Assembly (NCBI RefSeq): GCF_009914315.1
Contig: NZ_CP042596.1
Location: 1,984,001 to 2,048,000, forward strand
Length of the DNA: 64,000 nucleotides
Direction of reading: 5' to 3'
From: Granulicella sp. WH15
Lineage (GTDB): Bacteria; Acidobacteriota; Terriglobia; Terriglobales; Acidobacteriaceae
Position numbers and translations under genes: made by a program. Numbering within the stretch: position 1 is the stretch's first letter; each line of letters begins with the position of its first letter. This document shows positions 27,085 through 35,724 of the stretch, one piece after another. Under the pieces are notes generated by a model. That model saw only the letters and a program-made list of their open reading frames with translations, was not told where the DNA came from and did not search any database.

Positions 27085-27951
27085 TTACTCACCCACGTCA
27101 CCCCGAGAACGGTACGAAGTACCTTTTAGGATGAAGGGCAGTGTGGGGGAGGTGGCTCCGCCCGCACTCTCGATGGTGACGTCAAATGCCTGGGCAGCGA
27201 TGCTCTTCGGCAGATCCGGCAGCAGAACATGGGCGCTGCCATGCATATCCGGCTGGAAGGTTCCCGCAGGCAAAGGCGTGCCTCCATTGGCGGGAATCAG
27301 CCAAAGCTCATAGGTTATGCCGGTATGCAATGGAGCCAGGCCCTCAGCGAGAAAGACCAGTGAGCCGCTTCCGGGCAGATAGCTCACCTCTCCCTGCGGT
27401 TCCAGGTGATCGGCTGCCGATAGCGTGGCCCGCACCGTCGCCGGGTCCTCGACGGTCTCGATCACCCGGCTCGCCCGCTCAGCGCCGCTAGAACGAGTTA
27501 CGACCTCTTCGGTCTGCGTCGCCATCGCGCTTCTAAGCTGCTCGCGCTGGTGGTACAGTATGCCCATCTCGACCGCCATGCCCGCAGCCAGCACCCAACC
27601 GGCCCATCCCAGCACCGTCGTCATGGGGTTTCGCGGCGGAGGTTCCTCGTCGAAGAGAGAGCGACTCGACGACGGCGCATCGGCTCCGCGGCTATGGTAG
27701 AAATCCTCCGGCGGCGTCCTCTTCTCCTCGGCCACCTGCTGCATCAGCCTCTGCCGGGCCTGCGCGGGAGGCTCCCGCATCTCGGCAGTCAGGGCGTACA
27801 GCGCGAGGTCTCCCTGTATCTCGGCCAGCACGCGCCGCGCCTCGGAGCCATGCCGTAGCAGCAACGCCAACTCGGCAGCCTCATCCGGGGGCAGAATCTG
27901 CATGGCGTACAGGGCCAAATCGTCGGGGTCGATCTGCTTGACCGGAATCAT
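27085..27951 (-). CDS. Anti-sigma factor, RskA type
   Basis: The 288-residue protein has an N-terminal helical sigma-binding part (DPDDLALYAMQILPPDEAAE), one membrane helix at about 115-135 (WAGWVLAAGMAVEMGILYH) and an RskA C-terminal domain outside the membrane (LVFLAEGLAPLHTGITYELW, GTFQPDMHGSAHVLLPDLP). It should hold the ECF sigma factor encoded just upstream (four-base overlap) at the membrane until an envelope signal. The last twelve codons (GTSYRSRGDVGE) coincide with the core of the repeat family, so the C-terminus may have been extended by a repeat insertion. Confidence 0.9.
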   Translation of the reverse strand: MIPVKQIDPDDLALYAMQILPPDEAAELALLLRHGSEARRVLAEIQGDLALYALTAEMREPPAQARQRLMQQVAEEKRTPPEDFYHSRGADAPSSSRSLFDEEPPPRNPMTTVLGWAGWVLAAGMAVEMGILYHQREQLRSAMATQTEEVVTRSSGAERASRVIETVEDPATVRATLSAADHLEPQGEVSYLPGSGSLVFLAEGLAPLHTGITYELWLIPANGGTPLPAGTFQPDMHGSAHVLLPDLPKSIAAQAFDVTIESAGGATSPTLPFILKGTSYRSRGDVGE

Positions 27952-28526
27952 AATTGCAGGGCCTCCCTGACGGTGAGCAGCGTGCCGCGGATGCGGGCCT
28001 TGACGGCCTCGGGCTGGTCGCTTGTCACCTCGGCGATCTCGGCGTGCGTCAGGCCGTCGAAGAAGGCCATCTCGAGCGTCTTCCTCTGCCCGGCGGGCAG
28101 CGTCCGGACCGTGTCGCGCACCCGCTCGATGATGGCGTCGCGCGCGCTCTCATCGGCCAGGTTGCACGGCGGCAAAGGCGAAATCCCGTCCTCCTGATCG
28201 GTCGGCTGCCTGAGCCGCAGCAGCGCGATGGAGCGGTTACGGCTCGCAATGGCCAGCCGCCCCGGCAGGCAGTTGCTGCGGTGGCTGGCCGCCGCGGTAA
28301 AGCTCTCCGTACTGCGCCAGAGCTGCATGAACAGCTCCTGCAAGACTTCTTCCGCCAGCGCCGGGTCGCGCAGCACGCGCAGCGCCACCGAGTAGGCGAT
28401 CTTTCCGTAGCGGTCGAAGATCGTAGCCATCGCGGCCTCATCGCCGCGCTGTACCAGAGCCAGCAAAGCTGCGTCGTCCTGCGGCGCTGGCATCCGCCCG
28501 TTCAGCACACCTGTATCTCCGTACAT
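27948..28526 (-). CDS. ECF RNA polymerase sigma factor (SigK-like)
   Basis: The 192-residue protein has region 2 (YGKIAYSVALRVLRDPALAEE, ELFMQLWR) and region 4 (LPAGQRKTLEMAFFDGLTHA, EIAEVTSDQPEAVKARIRG). No anti-sigma-independent extensions are present. I use ATG 28526 because AGGTG lies seven bases upstream; a GTG at 28535 is the only longer choice. The stop overlaps the RskA-type anti-sigma start, the usual SigK-RskA arrangement. Confidence 0.9.
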   Translation of the reverse strand: MYGDTGVLNGRMPAPQDDAALLALVQRGDEAAMATIFDRYGKIAYSVALRVLRDPALAEEVLQELFMQLWRSTESFTAAASHRSNCLPGRLAIASRNRSIALLRLRQPTDQEDGISPLPPCNLADESARDAIIERVRDTVRTLPAGQRKTLEMAFFDGLTHAEIAEVTSDQPEAVKARIRGTLLTVREALQL

Positions 28527-28668
28527 AAATGGCACCTATGAACAAAGTTAAACAATGCGAACCTGGGAGCTTGTTTTTTAAACCATACGCATGAAACCGG
28601 CGTAGGAGGAAAGGACAGAAAAAATAAACCTTCATATCTGCGAGAATCGAAGGAGTGGTGTCCTTTTA

Positions 28669-29418
28669 GTGAAGATCCGTCTCGATAAACTGCTCGTCGA
28701 CCAGGGCCATGCCGCCTCGCGCGAGCGTGCCCAGGCCCTTATCCTTGCCGGTCGCGTCCTCGTCGATGAACAGCGCGTCGATAAGCCCGGTACTCCCGTC
28801 GCCGATACCTCTATCCTCCGCCTGCTCGGCTCGGACCTGAAGTACGTCAGCCGCGGCGGCCTCAAGCTCGAGCGTGCGCTCGAATACTGGAAGATCGACC
28901 TGACCGGCCTCGCCTGCATGGACGTCGGCGCTTCCACCGGCGGCTTTACCGACTGCATGTTGCAGTCCGGCGCGGCCTCGGTGCTCGCGGTCGATACCGG
29001 CTACGGCCAGATCGCCGAGAAGCTCCGCTCCGACCCGCGCGTCAGCCTGCGCGAGCGCACCAACGCCCGCCTGCTGACCGACGGCGAGCTGATCCAGCAG
29101 CCGCCTATCAGCTTTTTTGCAATGGACGTCTCCTTCATCTCCGCTACGCTGGTGCTTCCGGCGGTCTTGAAAGCGCTGGCCGAGGGCGATCAGCCGTGGA
29201 AGGGAAGCGCCGTCATCCTCATCAAGCCACAGTTCGAGGCGGGCAAGGAGAACGTCGGCAAGGGCGGCATCGTGCGCGACCAGGCCGCCCGCCAGCTCGC
29301 CATCGACCGCGTCTGCCACGCGACGCTCGACCTCGGCGGAACCGGCCTCGACCTCATCGATTCGCCCATTAAAGGAATGGAGGGGAACCATGAGTATCTC
29401 CTCCACGTCAGCTTTTAG
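28669..29418 (+). CDS. TlyA-family rRNA 2'-O-methyltransferase
   Basis: The 249-residue protein joins an N-terminal S4 RNA-binding domain (IRLDKLLVDQGHAASRERAQ, LILAGRVLVDEQRVDKPG) to an FtsJ/RrmJ-type methyltransferase: YVSRGGLKLERAL, motif I MDVGASTGGFTDCML, and motif IV in VILIKPQFEAGKENVGKGG. Mycobacterial TlyA methylates 16S C1409 and 23S C1920; some homologues are haemolysin-annotated only by history. The start is GTG. nadK follows after 46 bases, a pairing seen in many bacteria. Confidence 0.92.
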   Translation: MKIRLDKLLVDQGHAASRERAQALILAGRVLVDEQRVDKPGTPVADTSILRLLGSDLKYVSRGGLKLERALEYWKIDLTGLACMDVGASTGGFTDCMLQSGAASVLAVDTGYGQIAEKLRSDPRVSLRERTNARLLTDGELIQQPPISFFAMDVSFISATLVLPAVLKALAEGDQPWKGSAVILIKPQFEAGKENVGKGGIVRDQAARQLAIDRVCHATLDLGGTGLDLIDSPIKGMEGNHEYLLHVSF

Positions 29419-29464
29419 CTGAACCCACGTTTTCTTCGCCACAACGGATTACACTAGCTCCTGA

Positions 29465-30325
29465 ATGTTCAAAGCCGCCATCATCTCCAAGCCACAGAAG
29501 CCAGAGGTTGCCCATCTGCTTCCCGGCCTCATCGAGTGGCTCCGCCAGCACGACTACGAGGCCGTCCTCGATGAGGACAGCGCCGGTTATCTCGATCAGC
29601 CCGGTACTCTTCGCACCGATCTTCCGCTCTCCAAGCCACGGCTCGTCATCGTGCTCGGCGGCGACGGCACGCTGCTCTCTGCGGCCCGCGCCTTCGCCGG
29701 GACGGGCACGCCGATCCTCTCGGTCAACCTCGGGTCGCTGGGATTTCTGACGGAGATTCCGCTCTCGGACCTCTACGTGACGCTCGAAAAGTGGTGCGAG
29801 GGCGTGGCCGATATCGACCTGCGCTTCATGATGCACTGCGAGCTGTTCCGCGATGGACAAGACCGGCCTATCCGCGAGTGGGACGCGCTGAACGACGTGG
29901 TTGTGGCCAAGGGAACCATCGCCCGGATGGCCGACTACACCGTTCGGATCGACCAGCAGTTTGTGGCGACGTTCCGGGCGGATGGAATCATTGTCTCCAC
30001 GCCGACCGGCTCCACGGCCTACAATCTTGCGGCCAACGGGCCTATCCTGATGTCGAGCGTGGACGCGATGGTGATTACGCCGATCTGCCCGCACCTGCTG
30101 ACGATACGGCCGATTGTGGTACCGTCGGATTGCATGGTCAACATCCAGATTGAGGGCGTGCCGAACCAGACTTACCTGACCGTGGACGGGCAGGAGGCGG
30201 TGGAGCTGATGCTGGGCGATCAGGTTCACTGCGGGCGTTCGCAGTTCAGCGTGCCTCTGCTGCGGCTGCGGCCGAATGGGCTGTTCAGTGTGCTGCGGTC
30301 GAAGCTGAAGTGGGGCGTTCGTTAG
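29465..30325 (+). CDS. nadK: NAD kinase
   Basis: NadK phosphorylates NAD to NADP. The 286-residue protein has the GGDGTLLSAARAFAG active-site motif, the NLGSLGFLTEI segment, WDALNDVVVAKG for the NE/D motif and DGIIVSTPTGSTAYNLAANG. The length is typical. It is on the same strand as the TlyA gene and its 3' end meets repeat R3 before the convergent ABC operon. Confidence 0.95.
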   Translation: MFKAAIISKPQKPEVAHLLPGLIEWLRQHDYEAVLDEDSAGYLDQPGTLRTDLPLSKPRLVIVLGGDGTLLSAARAFAGTGTPILSVNLGSLGFLTEIPLSDLYVTLEKWCEGVADIDLRFMMHCELFRDGQDRPIREWDALNDVVVAKGTIARMADYTVRIDQQFVATFRADGIIVSTPTGSTAYNLAANGPILMSSVDAMVITPICPHLLTIRPIVVPSDCMVNIQIEGVPNQTYLTVDGQEAVELMLGDQVHCGRSQFSVPLLRLRPNGLFSVLRSKLKWGVR

Positions 30326-30331
30326 TCTTTT

Positions 30332-30387
30332 ACGCGTAGCGTCCAAGACCGCACGAAGTGCCGCCCGTCCGGCGTGAGGACGCTTTT
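30332..30387. repeat. Intergenic structured repeat, copy R3
   Basis: It runs from ACGCGTAGCGTCC to GGACGCTTTT, with outer arms AGCGTCC and GGACGCT fully paired and inner GCAC-GAA-GTGC hairpin. It fills the gap between convergent nadK and the ABC ATPase gene; its T run overlaps the last codon of the latter. Confidence 0.78.
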
Positions 30388-31129
30388 AACGCCCTAAATG
30401 TACGACCTGCCCGACCGGGTGGCAGAAGACCTTACCATGGCTCAGGGCGATCCGGCGCTGGGCCAGCCCGGCCATCTCGGGGTCGTGCGTGACCATGACG
30501 ATGGTGTGTCCGGTGCGGTGCAGGTTCTGGAGCAGGTCCGCGACGATCTTCTGATTGGCCTGATCGAGATTGCCCGTTGGCTCATCAGCTAACAAAATCG
30601 GTGGATTGTTGATGAGGGCGCGGGCGATGCAGACGCGCTGCTGCTCTCCGCCGGAAAGCTCGCTGGGCAGGTGATCGGCACGGTGCCCGAGACCGACTTT
30701 ATCCAGCGCCGCACGGGCTTCTACCGCATCCGTCATGGAATGGAAGTACTGCGCGAGCATTACGTTCTCAAGCGCTGACAAATAAGGAATTAGGTGGAAC
30801 TGCTGGAAGATGAAGCCGATCTTGTCCGCACGGAAGCGGTCCAACTCCGTGGCGGACATTCCAGCCACGTCGATGCCGTCGATCTTCAGCTCGCCGGTGG
30901 TGGGGCGGTCGAGGCAGCCCAGCAGGTTGACCAGCGTGCTCTTGCCCGAGCCGGAGGGGCCGGTGATGGCGACCCACTCGCCCTTGACGATGGAGAAGGT
31001 GGCGTCGTCGAGCGCGCGGACCGGCTCGCCGCGCCCGGAGTACTCGCGGCAGACGCCTTCGAGGGCGATGACGGCGCACTCGGCGCGGGTGGTGCCCTTG
31101 TTCAGGGAGGTCATGACTTCGGCTGCCAT
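30386..31129 (-). CDS. ABC transporter ATP-binding protein (LolD/MacB type)
   Basis: The 247-residue ATPase has Walker [16 protein letters not shown], the Q-loop [20 protein letters not shown], signature [15 protein letters not shown] and Walker [13 protein letters not shown]. It is the last gene of the operon FTR1-DUF2318, permease, permease, ATPase, nine bases after the second permease. With the two FtsX-like permeases it should form a MacB/Lol-like exporter or mechanotransmitter. In Campylobacter (Cj1658-Cj1663) and E. coli fetABCDEF the same gene set takes up iron, so iron transport is the best inference. Confidence 0.9.
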   Translation of the reverse strand: MAAEVMTSLNKGTTRAECAVIALEGVCREYSGRGEPVRALDDATFSIVKGEWVAITGPSGSGKSTLVNLLGCLDRPTTGELKIDGIDVAGMSATELDRFRADKIGFIFQQFHLIPYLSALENVMLAQYFHSMTDAVEARAALDKVGLGHRADHLPSELSGGEQQRVCIARALINNPPILLADEPTGNLDQANQKIVADLLQNLHRTGHTIVMVTHDPEMAGLAQRRIALSHGKVFCHPVGQVVHLGR

Positions 31130-31138
31130 GTTATTACC

Positions 31139-32242
31139 TTACTCGCCTTTCAGCAGGGCCGCAGGCTCCAGCCTGCGGAGAACCTGCACGGGAAACAGCG
31201 CGGCCAGCGCGGCGATGAGGAGGTTGAGCACGAGGACCAGGGGCAGGACCTGGATGCGCGGAAGCGTGGCGGTGTGGAAGTTGGCCTCGCTGATGACCCA
31301 GGCTAGCGCCGAGCCGACGAAGTAGCCCAGGGCGACACCGCCTGAGGCGAGCAGCAGCGTTTCGAGCAGGAAGAGGCTCATCATCTGGCGCTCGCTACCA
31401 CCGAGGGCCTTCATCAGGGCGAAGTCGCGGCGGCGCTCTAGCACGCTGGCCGAGAGCGTCGCCAGCACCGAGACGGCGACCGTGAGGGCGATCAGCAGGA
31501 CCGCGCCGAACATGAGCGCGTGGGTCTTATCGACGATGCGGGACTCGCCTTCGACGAGCTGACGGACTGGTTCGACCTGAAGGCCCGGCAGCGCGGTTCG
31601 GAGGCGGTCGATGGTGGATTCGACCTGCGCGGCAGAGCCGGGGATCTGTAGCTCAAGGACGCTGGGGGAGACGTTCGTCCAGGCTGTGAAGGCCGCGAGC
31701 GGCAGGTAGATGCGGCTGTCCTCGTCGCCGCCGGTCTTGACGCGGCCGGAGCCGGTGAAGGTGGCGGATTTGCCCGCGAAGGTGAGCTTGACGGCGTGCT
31801 CGTCGGCGACGAATCCGGCGGCGCGCTGGCCCAGCAGGGCGGCATCGGGGGCGGTGGGCCAGCTTGCGACCTGCCACCAGGAATCCAGCTTGTGGATGGC
31901 GGGGAAGTCGACCCCGGCGACGACGACCGGGGTGTTGCGGTCGGTGGTGGCGACGGCGTAGGCGAACTCGGCGAGGGTGGCTTCGGGGCCAGCGGTTTGG
32001 CGGGCCTTGGCTATTGCCGGGGCGTCGATGCCGCTGCTTCCTTTAGGGGCTGAGACGACGACGTTGGCCCCGAAGCTGCGGAACTCGTGGTGGAGCTTCT
32101 GGTCGAGGTCGGCGTAGAGGGTGAGGAGCGCGGTGGCGACTCCTGCGGAGACGGTGAGGGCGATGAGCGCGGAGAGGCTGCGGGCGCGGCGGTGGATGAG
32201 CGAGCGGCGCAGGACGTGGGTCAGCGTCAGTTTGGGCGTCAT
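31139..32242 (-). CDS. FtsX-like ABC permease (second of two)
   Basis: The 367-residue protein has one N-terminal membrane helix, a periplasmic MacB-type domain (about 50-240) and three C-terminal FtsX helices (MFGAVLLIALTVAVSVLATL, FLLETLLLASGGVALGYFVG, VLPLVLVLNLLIAALAALFP), plus RRDFALMKALGGSERQ, the coupling-helix motif that meets the ATPase. I place the start at ATG 32242, overlapping the upstream permease by four bases; the longer open frame upstream is in the wrong frame of that permease. Confidence 0.9.
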   Translation of the reverse strand: MTPKLTLTHVLRRSLIHRRARSLSALIALTVSAGVATALLTLYADLDQKLHHEFRSFGANVVVSAPKGSSGIDAPAIAKARQTAGPEATLAEFAYAVATTDRNTPVVVAGVDFPAIHKLDSWWQVASWPTAPDAALLGQRAAGFVADEHAVKLTFAGKSATFTGSGRVKTGGDEDSRIYLPLAAFTAWTNVSPSVLELQIPGSAAQVESTIDRLRTALPGLQVEPVRQLVEGESRIVDKTHALMFGAVLLIALTVAVSVLATLSASVLERRRDFALMKALGGSERQMMSLFLLETLLLASGGVALGYFVGSALAWVISEANFHTATLPRIQVLPLVLVLNLLIAALAALFPVQVLRRLEPAALLKGE

Positions 32243-33501
32243 GCGTCTGCCCTCAGGATCGCGGTCGGGTCCATGCGCAGCGCGGCGCGGATGGAGGGGG
32301 TGGACCCGGCGATGGCGACGATGAGGGCCATCGCGACGACCACTGGAAGCAGCACGGGGTTCAGGACCGGGCCGGTCGCGCCGCCCGCGTCCCCGGCGAA
32401 GATTCTGGCTCCGAGCCACCAGGCCAGAGTGGAACCAGCCAGGTAGCCAAGTGCTCCGGCGAAGACGGCGAGCAGGCCGGTCTCGGAGTAGAAGAGCAGC
32501 GCGATGGCTCCGCGGCTGGCTCCGAGCGAGCGCATGAGGCCGATCTCGCCGCGCCGCTCGAGGATGGCGGTGGCCATGGCGGCGGAGACGGCGAATCCGG
32601 CGGCGAGCAGGGCGGCGGCGCTGACCAGCCACATGAGGCCGCCGATCTTTTCGAGCAGCGAGCCTTCGGACTGCTCGACGCGGCGGACCTGCTCGGCCTG
32701 TGCGCCGGGGATGGCCTCGCGGACCTGGTAGGCGATGGAGTTGGCGTAGGGGCGGCAGTACCAGATCTCGCGCTGCGCGGCGGGCAGGGTGTCTGGGTCC
32801 TTGCGGGCGAAGGCGTCTTCGGGGCGGGTCTTGGCGGATATTTCTACGCGGGAGATGGCGTCGGGGTGGCCGGAGAGCGTCTGTGCGGCAGCCAGCGGGA
32901 GGAGGATCTGGCTATCTTCGGGACCGGCGGTGTCGGCTATGCCGGTGATCTTGTAGGTTGTTTGCGCAGAAGTGAAGGTGTCGCCGGGGTGGAGATTCAG
33001 TTTGGCGGCAAGTTCATGGCCCAGGACGGCTTCGTTATCGGCTGCGGGCCACGCTCCGGTGAGCTTCCATGACGGGTGGAGTTCGGGTGCTCCGGTGAGC
33101 GCGCTGCCGTTGCCGAAGGGGTGGTGGAACCAGAGTCCTGTGGCGGGTACGGACTGGCCCGCGAGCTGGAGGGTGAAGGGAAGCTCGGGGCTTAGGCCGG
33201 TGATGTTGTTGGCCCAGAAGATGGTCTTCAGCTTGTCGAGCGAGGACTCCTTGAGGTAGGCTCCGCCGGTCGAGGGCTTGAGGTCAACGCCGCCGACCTT
33301 GACCTCGAGCTGGTCGGCCTGGGGGAAGACGACGATGTTCGCGCCGTAGACGGCCAGCTCGCGGTGGATGCGGTCGCCGATGGTGGTGGCGAGGGCGAGC
33401 ATGGCGGTGACGGCGGTGGTGCCGAGCAGGATTGCCACACCGGCCAGGGCCTTGCGGCGGCGCTGGCGGACGAAGGACTCGTAGAGAAGGCGGAGGAACA
33501 T
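32239..33501 (-). CDS. FtsX-like ABC permease (first of two)
   Basis: The 420-residue protein has the same plan as its neighbour: an N-terminal membrane helix, a periplasmic domain of about 200 residues and three C-terminal FtsX helices, with ERRGEIGLMRSLGASRGAI as the coupling motif. It is the first ABC gene after the FTR1-DUF2318 gene, from which it is separated by 89 bases containing a hairpin. The two permeases are divergent in sequence and probably form a heterodimer. Confidence 0.9.
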   Translation of the reverse strand: MFLRLLYESFVRQRRRKALAGVAILLGTTAVTAMLALATTIGDRIHRELAVYGANIVVFPQADQLEVKVGGVDLKPSTGGAYLKESSLDKLKTIFWANNITGLSPELPFTLQLAGQSVPATGLWFHHPFGNGSALTGAPELHPSWKLTGAWPAADNEAVLGHELAAKLNLHPGDTFTSAQTTYKITGIADTAGPEDSQILLPLAAAQTLSGHPDAISRVEISAKTRPEDAFARKDPDTLPAAQREIWYCRPYANSIAYQVREAIPGAQAEQVRRVEQSEGSLLEKIGGLMWLVSAAALLAAGFAVSAAMATAILERRGEIGLMRSLGASRGAIALLFYSETGLLAVFAGALGYLAGSTLAWWLGARIFAGDAGGATGPVLNPVLLPVVVAMALIVAIAGSTPSIRAALRMDPTAILRADA

Positions 33502-33536
33502 CTACCGAGCCTCCCAAAGGTGCATGACATGGCAAA

Positions 33537-33558
33537 CCCCTCTCGTCTTGGAGAGGGG
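33537..33558. other. Perfect hairpin between FTR1 and ABC permease genes
   Basis: CCCCTCTC (33537-33544) and GAGAGGGG (33551-33558) form a perfect 8-bp stem with a six-base loop. No T run follows on the minus strand, so it is not a classical terminator; it may stabilise mRNA ends or attenuate downstream expression. Confidence 0.5.
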
Positions 33559-33590
33559 CGCGAGGCTCAGGAGATGACTCGTTCCGGGCA

Positions 33591-34865
33591 TCACTTTTCG
33601 AAGTGCGGGACCAGCGCCTTGAGGTCGGATGCGGCGATGACGATCTGGCCACCGCCCGCGGTGGACTTGAGCGGGATGGGGTTGCAGCCGCCGGGCTGGC
33701 CCATCGACGCGGCGTTCAGGGGCGACGCGCACATCTTGCAGGTGATGCCCTGGGCACCGATGTAGAAGCCGACCGGACCGCAGATCTGGCAGGCGTCGGC
33801 GACCGAGACGATGTTGCCGTCGGGCTTCTTGTAGAGCAGGAAGCGGACCTCGGGGGAGCCGCCCTTTCCGTCGTCGATGTGGACGCCGAAGCGGTGGAGC
33901 TTGTCGTCGTTGATGGCGGCGGTGGGCAGGGTGACCTGGTCGCCGACCAGCGTTACCGCCGAGGTGGGGCTGAGGGCCGTGGAGCTTTTGGCGTAGATGA
34001 ACTCGGCCGTCGAGAGGAAGATGAAGAGGAAGCTGGTGGAGACGACGGCGGTCATCCACATGCGCTCGCGGCGCTGGCTCCACTGGGCACGGCGACGGTC
34101 GGCGGCGGTGGCGTCGGCGGGCAGGGCCTCGGGCGCGCGGCGGCGCTGCTCCATCAGGATCATGAGCCCGGCGAGCGCCAGCATGGTGACGAAGAAGAAG
34201 AGGTCGTTGCGGACGATGGGGCCGATGAAGCGCATCTCGGCGGCGCTGGAGGGCAGGACGCCGTTCTCCGACAGCTCGTGCAGGCCCGAGACCAGAAGCT
34301 GGAAGGTGACGAAGTAGAGGATGACCGAGGTGACGCGGAAGAAGCGTTGCAGGTTGATCCGGACGCTGCCGCGGATGAAGAGCACGCCGAAGACGACCGA
34401 TACGGCGATGCCGAGCAGGGTTCCGGTGAAGCTGAGCAGCTCGGTGGAGTTGAGCGAGACGGCTGAGAGGATCAGGACCGTTTCGACGCCTTCGCGCAGG
34501 ACAAGCAGGAAGACGAAGAAGAAGAGGCCGAGCTTCGAGACTCCGGCTCCGCCGGTGTATTTCGCTACTTTGGCTTCGATCTCGCCCTTCATGGAGCGGG
34601 CCGTCTTGTGCATGAACCAGATCATGCTGATGACGAAGGCCGCGGCGGCCAGCATCACCCAGCCCTCGAAGACGTCGGAGTTGAACTGGGTGCGGGCCAG
34701 GACCACGGCACCGGCGACGCTGGCCGCGATGGCCGAGGCGAGCGCCCAGAAGACGGTCTTTTTCAGCTCTGGCCGACCGATCTTCGAGAGATAGGCAAAG
34801 ACGATTCCGACGATCAGGGAAGCTTCCACGCCCTCGCGCAGCGTGATGATAAAAGCCTGCAACAT
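33591..34865 (-). CDS. FTR1-family iron permease fused to DUF2318 domain
   Basis: The N-terminal part is an FTR1 permease with about seven helices and two REGxE motifs (LREGVEASLIVGI near residue 10 and REGVETVLILSAV near 125) that bind and move iron. The C-terminal 150 residues form a DUF2318 domain with two CxxC pairs (DACQICGPVGF and ITCKMCASPLN) likely to bind a metal or iron-sulfur centre outside the membrane. The 425-residue fusion heads an operon with two FtsX permeases and an ATPase. I chose ATG 34865 with AGGTGG upstream. A periplasmic P19 protein, present in related systems, is absent. Confidence 0.9.
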   Translation of the reverse strand: MLQAFIITLREGVEASLIVGIVFAYLSKIGRPELKKTVFWALASAIAASVAGAVVLARTQFNSDVFEGWVMLAAAAFVISMIWFMHKTARSMKGEIEAKVAKYTGGAGVSKLGLFFFVFLLVLREGVETVLILSAVSLNSTELLSFTGTLLGIAVSVVFGVLFIRGSVRINLQRFFRVTSVILYFVTFQLLVSGLHELSENGVLPSSAAEMRFIGPIVRNDLFFFVTMLALAGLMILMEQRRRAPEALPADATAADRRRAQWSQRRERMWMTAVVSTSFLFIFLSTAEFIYAKSSTALSPTSAVTLVGDQVTLPTAAINDDKLHRFGVHIDDGKGGSPEVRFLLYKKPDGNIVSVADACQICGPVGFYIGAQGITCKMCASPLNAASMGQPGGCNPIPLKSTAGGGQIVIAASDLKALVPHFEK

Positions 34866-34962
34866 TTGCCCATCCACCTCTCTGGCTGCCGCCGCAGGTT
34901 CTCTGCTTGAACGGAGCCAGGCGTACCGCCGAACACGCTCTAAAGCTGTTCGGTCCCAGAGT

Positions 34963-34981
34963 TTAGTGTAATCAGGACTAA
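34963..34981. promoter_or_regulatory. 19-bp imperfect dyad, possible DtxR/IdeR-type operator
   Basis: TTAGT and ACTAA arms are separated by nine bases, giving a 19-bp element with the outer layout of DtxR/IdeR boxes. Only the outer five pairs are symmetric. It lies between the divergent iron-permease operon and the phosphatase gene. Weak evidence on its own. Confidence 0.3.
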
Positions 34982-35060
34982 TTTGGTCGTCAATTATTGA
35001 AGAGGGTCAATTTGCACTGGGTTCATATAAAAACTATTGGCATAGGAGATGCTGGGAGAT

Positions 35061-35627
35061 ATGCGTATTCTTCGTCTTTTATTTTGCGGCTTTTTGCTGC
35101 TTGGGGGAGCTGTTGTCCAGTGTGTGGCCCAGGCTCCGGCTACGATTTACCTGATCCGCCACGCGGAGAAGTTATACGACGGCAGGGAGGATCTTTCGGA
35201 GGCGGGATTTGCCCGAGCGGCGGTGCTGGCTCAGCTCTTTATTCCGCCCGCCGGAAGCAGCCTGGTGCCGCTTGAAAGGCCGCAGGTTCTGATCGCGACC
35301 CATGCCAGCAAGAAGAGCAACCGTCCGGTGGAGACGATTACGCCGCTGGCGAAGGCGCTGGGTCTACTCATCGAGAGCAATATTATGAACGACGACTACC
35401 CGGAGCTGGCGAAGGAGCTGCTGAGCGGCAAGTATGCGGGGAAGATCGTGCTGGTCTCGTGGCACCACGGCAATATTCCGGCGCTAGCAAAGGCATTGGG
35501 GGCGACTCCGCCGTATAGCCCGTGGCCGGAGATGCAGTTCGACCGGATATGGCGGATCGACTATCACGCAGGCAAGGCGACCCTGACGGACCTGCCGCAG
35601 GCGCTGATGCCGGGTGATTCCAAGTAG
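35061..35627 (+). CDS. Secreted histidine-phosphatase-superfamily protein
   Basis: A signal peptide (LLFCGFLLLGGAVVQCVAQ) precedes a phosphoglycerate-mutase-like domain with the catalytic YLIRHAEK motif near residue 32, where the usual RHG is RHA, and VLVSWHHGNI for the second active-site histidine. The 188-residue protein is short for the family. I choose ATG 35061, with GGGAG upstream, over ATG 35049. The substrate is unknown. It is divergent from the iron operon, with the dyad between them. Confidence 0.8.
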   Translation: MRILRLLFCGFLLLGGAVVQCVAQAPATIYLIRHAEKLYDGREDLSEAGFARAAVLAQLFIPPAGSSLVPLERPQVLIATHASKKSNRPVETITPLAKALGLLIESNIMNDDYPELAKELLSGKYAGKIVLVSWHHGNIPALAKALGATPPYSPWPEMQFDRIWRIDYHAGKATLTDLPQALMPGDSK

Positions 35628-35724
35628 GACGTTTGTTCCGGATAGCGGGTTTGTGGATGCCGGGCCTGTGGGCAAACGTGTATCTTCGTGGCCGAAGAGT
35701 TTTTCGGGATGCGGAGGTATCGGG

